From the NCBI GenBank assembly GCA_003241055.1, contig QFOD01000002.1, positions 62,001 through 126,000 on the forward strand: DNA of 64,000 nt, given 5' to 3'. The position numbers and the translations under genes are program-made. The stretch comes from Roseateles depolymerans. Its GTDB lineage: Bacteria; Pseudomonadota; Gammaproteobacteria; Burkholderiales; Burkholderiaceae_C. Shown in pieces: positions 58,262 through 64,000 of this stretch (its first letter is position 1; each line of letters opens with the position of its first letter). Below the pieces are notes generated by a model. The model saw only the letters and a program-made list of their open reading frames with translations, searched no databases and was not told the origin of the DNA.

Positions 58262-59339
58262 GGGCCGCCAGCGTCGCGGCAATCTGGTCGTCAGACACCG
58301 GGTGCAGGCCGGCCTGCCCCATGCGCTCGATCAGCACGAAGCGGATCGCGCCCGCCTCGGTCTTCTTGTCCACGCGCATCAGCTCCAGGTAGCGGTCCAG
58401 ACCCAGACGCGGCGGCTGCACCGGCAGGCCCGCGCGCTCCACCAGATGCCGGATGCGCTGGACGTCGGCCTCGCCCAGCAGGCCCTGGCGCCAGGACAGG
58501 TCGGCCGCCAGCACCATGCCGCAGGCCACCGCCTCGCCATGCAGCCAGGCGCCATAGCCCAGGCCCGCCTCGATGGCATGGCCCAGCGTGTGCCCGAAGT
58601 TCAGGATCGCCCTCAGGCCCTGCTCGCGCTCGTCGGCGCTGACGACCTCGGCCTTGATCTCGCAGCTGCGCTGCACCGCATAGCCCAGCACCGTCTTGTC
58701 GCGCTCGAGCAGCGCATGGAGGTTGTCCTCGATCCAGCACAGGAAGCCGACGTCGGCGATCGGCCCGTACTTGATGACTTCGGCCAGGCCGGCGCGCAGC
58801 TCGCGGTCCGGCAGGGTGTCCAGCGTGTCCAGGTCGGCGATGACACGCTCGGGCTGATAGAACGCGCCGAGCATGTTCTTGCCGAGGGGGTGGTTGATGG
58901 CCGTCTTGCCGCCCACCGACGAGTCCACCTGGGCCAGCAGCGTGGTGGGCACCTGCACGAAGGGCACGCCCCGCATGTAGATCGCCGCAGCGAAGCCGGT
59001 CATGTCACCGATGACGCCACCACCCAGCGCGAACAGCACCGTCTTGCGATCCAGGGCCTGGCCGAGCAGGTGGTCAATGATCAGGTTGAGGCTGGCCCAG
59101 TCCTTGTACTGCTCGCCGTCGGGCAGCACGACCAGATCGACGCGGGCATAGACCTGCTGCAGCTGCTCACGCAACGCCTGCGCATACAGCGGTGCCACGG
59201 TTTCATTGCTGACGATGACCGCGGCAGCAGCCTTGGGCAGGCCTTGCCAGCTGCGCGTATCACCCAGCAGGCCGGGGCCGATGCGAATGTCGTAGCTGCG
59301 CCCGTCGGGCAATGCGATGGGGACCAGGGAACGGCTCAT
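58248..59339 (-). CDS. aroB: 3-dehydroquinate synthase
   Basis: 363 aa, second step of the shikimate pathway. The NAD+ site is in ALGGGVIGDMTGF and the Zn/substrate region in QVPTTLLAQVDSSVGGKTA. LNFGHTLGHAIE is also present. The start MSRSLVPIALPDGRSYDIR at 59339 is better than the open frame to 59393. It lies 34 bp after aroK. Confidence 0.97.
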   Translation of the reverse strand: MSRSLVPIALPDGRSYDIRIGPGLLGDTRSWQGLPKAAAAVIVSNETVAPLYAQALREQLQQVYARVDLVVLPDGEQYKDWASLNLIIDHLLGQALDRKTVLFALGGGVIGDMTGFAAAIYMRGVPFVQVPTTLLAQVDSSVGGKTAINHPLGKNMLGAFYQPERVIADLDTLDTLPDRELRAGLAEVIKYGPIADVGFLCWIEDNLHALLERDKTVLGYAVQRSCEIKAEVVSADEREQGLRAILNFGHTLGHAIEAGLGYGAWLHGEAVACGMVLAADLSWRQGLLGEADVQRIRHLVERAGLPVQPPRLGLDRYLELMRVDKKTEAGAIRFVLIERMGQAGLHPVSDDQIAATLAAHGAA

Positions 59340-59373
59340 GCACACAAGTGTAAGAGTGGGCACAAGGCCCGGC

Positions 59374-59946
59374 TCAGCCCAGGCGCTCTGCACCCACGGT
59401 GGCGGCGACCCTGGTCGGGTCCACGAGGCCAGCCAGTTCGAGCTGCATCAACGCCATGTTGACCAGCGCATGCACCGAAGGCCGCGTGCTCTCGAGCACG
59501 TAGTGCGCGCAACGCCGGTAGAGCGGATCACGCTGGTGGTGCAGCTCGCGCAGCTTGGCCTGCGGGTCCTTCACCTGCAGCAGCGGCCGCTGGGTGTCGT
59601 GGCGCAGGCGGCGGTAGAGGTCTTCCGGCGTGGAGCGCAGGTAGATCACCGTGGCACACGAATGCAGCAGTTCCCGATTGCGATCACGCAGGACGGCGCC
59701 GCCGCCCGTGGCCAGCACGCAGTCGCCGGGGCGATGCAGCAGATCGGCCAGCACCTCGGCCTCGAGATTGCGGAAGGCGTCCTCGCCATGGCTGTCGAAG
59801 AAGGCGCGGATGCTGCCGCCGATTCGCTGTTCGATCTCGTGGTCGGAGTCGACAAAAGGCACGCCGATCTGGCGTGCCAGTTGTTTGCCGACGGTGGACT
59901 TGCCACCGCCGGGCATGCCGACCAGGGCGATCCTCAGTTGCTGCAC
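59374..59946 (-). CDS. aroK: Shikimate kinase
   Basis: 190 aa. P-loop GMPGGGKST at residues 10-18, the DSDHEIE metal motif and GGGAVLR. The only workable start is GTG at 59946, because the next ATG lies inside the P-loop. This GTG is 13 bases inside the upstream lipoprotein gene and has no good Shine-Dalgarno, so coupling to that gene is likely. Upstream codons to 60417 are out of frame shadow. Confidence 0.93.
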   Translation of the reverse strand: MQQLRIALVGMPGGGKSTVGKQLARQIGVPFVDSDHEIEQRIGGSIRAFFDSHGEDAFRNLEAEVLADLLHRPGDCVLATGGGAVLRDRNRELLHSCATVIYLRSTPEDLYRRLRHDTQRPLLQVKDPQAKLRELHHQRDPLYRRCAHYVLESTRPSVHALVNMALMQLELAGLVDPTRVAATVGAERLG

Positions 59947-62135
59947 TTCGCTAGCGACTGGCGGTACGTCTGGTCCTGCGTGGCAGGCGACGACAGCACC
60001 ACGCCGGAACCATAGGCGCGCGTGGACACCTTGACCGGCACCGAGGTGATCAGGCCGCTGGGCGAGCGGAAGCTGATCGTCATCGTGCCTTCGTCCGTCT
60101 TGTCGTCGAACTTGTAGCTCAACGAAACGCCCGACGGCGTCGACGTGCTGGGCACCGGCGTGCCGCCGAGCACCGACACCGACATGCCGTCCGTCGCCGT
60201 CACCGAGATCGCGGTGCCCGCGGCCATCGGGTTGTAGGCCACCGTGTTCGCGTCCGCCGCAATCAGCGTCAATGCGGCGCCGGAGGGCATGCCGTACAGC
60301 TGGGTGCCGACGACCGGCTTGAACACCGCCTGCTGCGCCACATCGTTCACGTAGGTCGTCGTCAGCGTCGACGAGTTGGCGCACACGCCGCCCACGCCCA
60401 CTGCGTTGTCCGGCCACGAGGTGCCCCAGAGCGGGTAGGCCGCCGAGGTGGAATAGATGGTCTGCAACGCGCGGCGCACGTGAGCGCGACCCCAGGTCTG
60501 GCTGCAGGTGCCGGGCTTCATCGGGATGCTGACGTCGGTGGCCAGCAGGGGCGAGGTAGCGGCGACACAGGCCTTGCTGTCGCCGGTGCCCAGCGGCACG
60601 AACTGATCGTCCGTCGCGTTGAAGTAGTTGTCGTACTTGCGATCGAGGAAGACGTCGCCCAGGTCCTGGAAGTCTTCCTTGGGCTTGCCGGCCTCCGACC
60701 CGTCGTTGTAGACGTTGTCGCCGTTGGTATCCAGGAAGGACTCCTCGCCCAGCGCGTAGGCCAGCACCGTCACGCGGCCGTCCTTGGGCACCGGCGAGGC
60801 GCTGACGGCATTTGCCGTGGCCGTGGCGATGCCGCTGCCGTTCAGCGCGCTCTGCTTGATCGCCTCGATCTGCCCGGCTTCGGCGATGAAGTTGATCGCC
60901 GTGCCGTTGGGCACCGGATTGCCCAGACGATCCGACGCGATGATCGTGTAGGTGTTGGCGGTGCCCTGGATGTCGTAACCCTCGATATTGCGCGTGCCCT
61001 GCGCGAACGAGAAGTTGAGCTGGGACGGCAGTCCGACCGCGATGGCCAGTGCGCTCGACACGGTGGAAATCGTGTTGTTGCCCTGCAGCGTGGCCTTGAT
61101 GCGCACCGGCGTCGGCACCGTCCCCGAGTTGACCCGGACGATCACGTTGCCGTTGCTGTCGGTAATCTTGGTCACCGCCGCGGTCTGACCGTCGAGTGTC
61201 AGCCCCCCCACCAGCACGCTGGGCTCCAGCACGACCGTCTGGTTCGGCAGACCGTTGTTCGCCGCATCCTTGACCTGGAACGTCACGTCCGCGCTCTCGA
61301 CATAGCCCGAGCCACGCAGATAGATGCTGTTGGGCGATGCCGAGACGAAGCCGATGCTCGACGCATTCGGCGACGCGACCGGCAGACTCAGGGACTGCGT
61401 CAGGCTGGTGCCAGTGACCGAGACCTGAAGGTTCTCGGAGGTGGCGACCGCCCCGCAGCCACCATCACGGAAGGTGAAGGTGGCCTTGCCCGTGCTGGTC
61501 GTGACGTTCGACGGCGTGATGGTGCCCTTGCCCGCGGTCACGCAGGACGATGTCAGCACGACATTCACCGGCGTGGTCGCCGAGGTGCCCGCCAACGACA
61601 CCGTCAGGTTGGCCTGACCGTAGGCGGACAGACTAGTGCCGGAGGGCACGTCGGAGGTGAAGGACGCGATGGTGACGTTGGTGGCCGTCAGCTGGAAGCC
61701 GGTGGTGCCGGAATAGTCCGTGCCCCCGTAGGTGACCGTCGCTCGCAGCGTATCCGCGCCAGCGGTGGTGGATGCTGCCGGCGACAGCACGACCGACGCG
61801 GTGCCGTTCGCATCCGTCAGGGCCGAGCTGGCGCTGAAGGCGCCCAGGTTCGCATCCGTCGAGAACTTGACGACCAGACCCGGAATCGCGGCGCCGCTCT
61901 TGTTCACCACCGTCACGGTCACCGTGGCCGGCGCGCCGGCCGTGACCGTCGTCGACGACAGCTTCAGGCTGACCGTCGCAGAGTCGGTCGCCGTGGGCGA
62001 ACTGGCCCCGGCATCAGGCCCGACCACCGGGGTGCCGGCGCTGCTGCCGCCACCGCCACCGCAGGCGGCCAGCATGGCCGTCAACGCAAGGTACACCACC
62101 GATCGAGCGTGGCGCCCAGTCACAACGTTCTTCAT
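59934..62135 (-). CDS. Ig-like domain lipoprotein
   Basis: 733 aa. The lipobox gives Cys25 (LTAMLAACGGGGGSS). Several Ig-like (bacterial Ig-1/invasin type) repeats follow, e.g. SLKLSSTTVTAGAPATVTVTV and DSNGNVIVRVNSGT. A calcium-loop-like DTNGDNVYNDGSE lies near the middle-to-C-terminal part. Cys residues are near the C-terminus. It would be an envelope or surface protein. The start at 62135 has AGGAG seven bases upstream. It stands between pilQ and aroK, so a pilus or adhesion role is inferred. Confidence 0.8.
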   Translation of the reverse strand: MKNVVTGRHARSVVYLALTAMLAACGGGGGSSAGTPVVGPDAGASSPTATDSATVSLKLSSTTVTAGAPATVTVTVVNKSGAAIPGLVVKFSTDANLGAFSASSALTDANGTASVVLSPAASTTAGADTLRATVTYGGTDYSGTTGFQLTATNVTIASFTSDVPSGTSLSAYGQANLTVSLAGTSATTPVNVVLTSSCVTAGKGTITPSNVTTSTGKATFTFRDGGCGAVATSENLQVSVTGTSLTQSLSLPVASPNASSIGFVSASPNSIYLRGSGYVESADVTFQVKDAANNGLPNQTVVLEPSVLVGGLTLDGQTAAVTKITDSNGNVIVRVNSGTVPTPVRIKATLQGNNTISTVSSALAIAVGLPSQLNFSFAQGTRNIEGYDIQGTANTYTIIASDRLGNPVPNGTAINFIAEAGQIEAIKQSALNGSGIATATANAVSASPVPKDGRVTVLAYALGEESFLDTNGDNVYNDGSEAGKPKEDFQDLGDVFLDRKYDNYFNATDDQFVPLGTGDSKACVAATSPLLATDVSIPMKPGTCSQTWGRAHVRRALQTIYSTSAAYPLWGTSWPDNAVGVGGVCANSSTLTTTYVNDVAQQAVFKPVVGTQLYGMPSGAALTLIAADANTVAYNPMAAGTAISVTATDGMSVSVLGGTPVPSTSTPSGVSLSYKFDDKTDEGTMTISFRSPSGLITSVPVKVSTRAYGSGVVLSSPATQDQTYRQSLAKCSN

Positions 62136-62181
62136 CGAAAACTCCTGCATTGCCGCGTCATGAGGGCGCGGCCCTCTCCCG

Positions 62182-64000
62182 TTACCGCACCGCCGTCCGT
62201 TCGTTGACCACCTTGGGAGTCAGGAAGATCAACAGCTCGGTCTTGCTGGAGGTGCGGGTCTTGTTCTTGAACAGGTTGCCCAGCACCGGCACGTCGCCCA
62301 GCAGGGGCACCTTGTTCACCGTCTCGGCCTCGTCCGTCGTGTAGATACCGCCGATCACCACGGTGCCGCCGTTCTCGACCAGCACCTGCGTGTTCACATG
62401 CTTGGTGTTGATGGAGTAGCCCTGCGGCGTCAGCGTGCCGCGGCTGTCCTTGTTGATGTCGACCGCCAGGATCACGCTGCCTTCAGGGGTGATCTGCGGC
62501 GTGACCTCGAGCTTGAGGCTGGCCTTGCGGAACGAGATCGAGGTGGCGCCGCTAGAGGTGGCGACCTGGTAGGGCAGTTCCTCGCCCTGCTCGATCAGCG
62601 CCTTGACCTGATCGGCCGTGATGACCCGCGGGCTGGACACGATCTTGCCCTTGCCGTCGGATTCCAGGGCCGACAGCTCGAGGTTCAGGAAACGGTTGGC
62701 CGTGGCGCTGAACAGCGACAACGCCACCGTCGCGGCCGTGGCGCCCGCAAAGGCGTCCGACGAGGTGTTGGCCGCCAGGTTCACGAACTGGCTGTTGTTG
62801 TAGGCCCCGGTGCTGGCGCCATTTGACGGCGCCGTAGACCCCGGCTGATTGGTCTGGTAGCCCACGCCGTTGTAGTTGTTGCCGATGGTGACGTAGTTGC
62901 CGCCACCCACGCTGTAGCCCGGGATGCCGCCCTGCTGGCCGCGCAGATCCTGCGCCCCCAGCTTCACGCCCAGCGCACGGCCGAAGGTGTCGTTGGCCTC
63001 GACGATGCGGGCCTCGATCAACACCTGGCGCACCGGGATGTCGATCTTGGTGATCATGGCCTGGATCTCCTCGAGCTTGCTCGGGATGTCCGATACGAAC
63101 AGCTGGTTGGTGCGGGACTCGGAGATCACGCTGCCGCGTGGCGACAGGATGCGCGTGCCCGTGCCCGTTCCACTGCCGCTGTTGCTGCTGCCGCCACTCC
63201 CACTGCCACTACCGCTGGAGCCGATGTTCTGCCCGGTCAGGCCATTCGCGATGTCCTGCGCCTTCACATAGTTCAGCTGGAAGGCCTGGGTACGCAGCGG
63301 CTCCAACTGGGCGATCGCGGCCTTGGCCTCAAGCTCCAGCTTCTCCTTGGTCGCCAGTTCTTCCTTGGGCGCGATCCAGAGCACGTTGCCCGACTTCTTC
63401 AGGCCCAGGCCCTTGGCCTGCATGATGATGTCCAGCGCCTGGTCCCAGGGGACATCCTTGAGGCGCAGGGTCACGGTGCCGGTGACGGTGTCGCTGGTCA
63501 CGACGTTGAAGTTCGTGAAGTCGGCGATCACCTGCAGCAGCGCACGCACTTCGATGTTCTGGAAGTTCAGGCTGAGCTTGTCGCCGGCATAACCCGGCCC
63601 CTGCGTCAGCTTGTTGGGGTCCACCTTCTGTGGACGCACCTCCAGAACGAACTGGTTGTCGCTCTGGTAGGCGCTGTGCTCCCAGCTGCCCTTGGGTTCG
63701 ATCAGCATGCGGACCTTGTCGCCCGTCTGCGTCGTCGAGATGGTCTGCACGGGGGTTCCGAAGTCGGTCACGTCCACCTTGCGCCGCAGGTTCTCGGGCA
63801 GGCTGGAGCGCAGGAACTCCACCACCAGGCTCTGGCCCTGCTGCTGAATGTCCACACCGACCTGGTTGCTCGGCAGGTTCACGATGATCCGACCTGCACC
63901 ATCCGCACCGCGACGGAAGTCGATGTCGCGCAGGCTCTGCGGCGCATTGTTCAGGCTCTGGGCGAAGTGCACCGGTTCACCGGCGGCGGCCGCCTGCGCG
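62182..64000 (-). CDS. pilQ: Type IV pilus secretin PilQ, 5' end outside window
   Basis: The frame has no stop up to 64000, so at least 606 C-terminal residues are present and the N-terminal AMIN part is mostly missing. The visible part starts in the AMIN region and then has STN/secretin-N domains (LNFQNIEVRALLQVIADFTN). The secretin domain includes VLIEARIVEANDTFGRALG and the C-terminal VPLLGDVPVLGNLFKNK. A Gly/Ser/Thr-rich linker sits in the middle (about 63170-63235). It forms the outer membrane pore for the pilus. Confidence 0.96.
   Translation of the reverse strand, partial: AQAAAAGEPVHFAQSLNNAPQSLRDIDFRRGADGAGRIIVNLPSNQVGVDIQQQGQSLVVEFLRSSLPENLRRKVDVTDFGTPVQTISTTQTGDKVRMLIEPKGSWEHSAYQSDNQFVLEVRPQKVDPNKLTQGPGYAGDKLSLNFQNIEVRALLQVIADFTNFNVVTSDTVTGTVTLRLKDVPWDQALDIIMQAKGLGLKKSGNVLWIAPKEELATKEKLELEAKAAIAQLEPLRTQAFQLNYVKAQDIANGLTGQNIGSSGSGSGSGGSSNSGSGTGTGTRILSPRGSVISESRTNQLFVSDIPSKLEEIQAMITKIDIPVRQVLIEARIVEANDTFGRALGVKLGAQDLRGQQGGIPGYSVGGGNYVTIGNNYNGVGYQTNQPGSTAPSNGASTGAYNNSQFVNLAANTSSDAFAGATAATVALSLFSATANRFLNLELSALESDGKGKIVSSPRVITADQVKALIEQGEELPYQVATSSGATSISFRKASLKLEVTPQITPEGSVILAVDINKDSRGTLTPQGYSINTKHVNTQVLVENGGTVVIGGIYTTDEAETVNKVPLLGDVPVLGNLFKNKTRTSSKTELLIFLTPKVVNERTAVR

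Overview
The window is about two-thirds G+C, and its gene content and gene order are those of a betaproteobacterium of the order Burkholderiales. Pointers include the type IV pilus blocks, a PEP-CTERM protein, mlaFEDACB with mlaA inside the operon, and pilQ followed closely by aroK-aroB. The long Ig-like/PEP-CTERM/flagellin content suggests the Leptothrix-Rubrivivax-Ideonella-Roseateles group, but the genus cannot be fixed from this sequence alone. The window is mostly ordinary chromosome. No prophage, CRISPR array, integron or rRNA operon is visible, and the only mobile-type gene is a RAYT-like Y1 transposase at 56.3-57.0 kb.

Layout. 0-2.8 kb: a TPR/O-GlcNAc-transferase-type glycosyltransferase (running off the left edge) downstream of a short Ser/Thr-rich flagellin. 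3.1-7.5 kb: a secreted zinc metalloprotease ending in a type I dockerin, a DUF6438-like protein, and a cohesin-like protein with a PEP-CTERM anchor. 7.6-20.3 kb: RNA and translation housekeeping (miaB, hemA, prfA, prmC, grxD, ubiX, dcp-like, a lytic transglycosylase, proS, rppH). 20.3-24.6 kb: proB-obgE and rpmA-rplU on the minus strand, then ispB and tRNA-Pro(CGG). 24.8-30.9 kb: pilB-pilC and pilD-coaE-zapD-yacG, separated by a small unrelated minus-strand gene. 30.9-37.5 kb: sugar phosphate metabolism (HAD phosphatase, pgi, tal, a glutamine amidotransferase-like gene, zwf, a HexR-like regulator). 37.5-41.5 kb: the complete Mla phospholipid transport operon. 41.7-49.9 kb: a minor pilin operon pilE-fimT-pilV-pilW-pilX-pilY1 ending in a TonB-C-like gene. 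49.9-56.2 kb: gltBD. 56.3-64 kb: RAYT, dgt, aroB, aroK, an Ig-repeat lipoprotein and the 3' part of pilQ.

How it fits together. Three blocks serve type IV pili: the motor, platform and peptidase (pilBCD), the tip complex (minor pilins and PilY1) and the secretin (pilQ). The zwf/pgi/tal group with its HexR-like regulator forms a hexose phosphate node. The most interesting part is at 3.1-7.5 kb. A dockerin-bearing protease and an exosortase-sorted cohesin protein lie within 800 bp of each other, which suggests a non-cellulosomal way of holding a secreted protease at the cell surface or in the matrix.

Limits: product names come from motifs and protein features read by eye. Promoters are candidates only. 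Long ORFs antisense to real genes were treated as high-GC artefacts.
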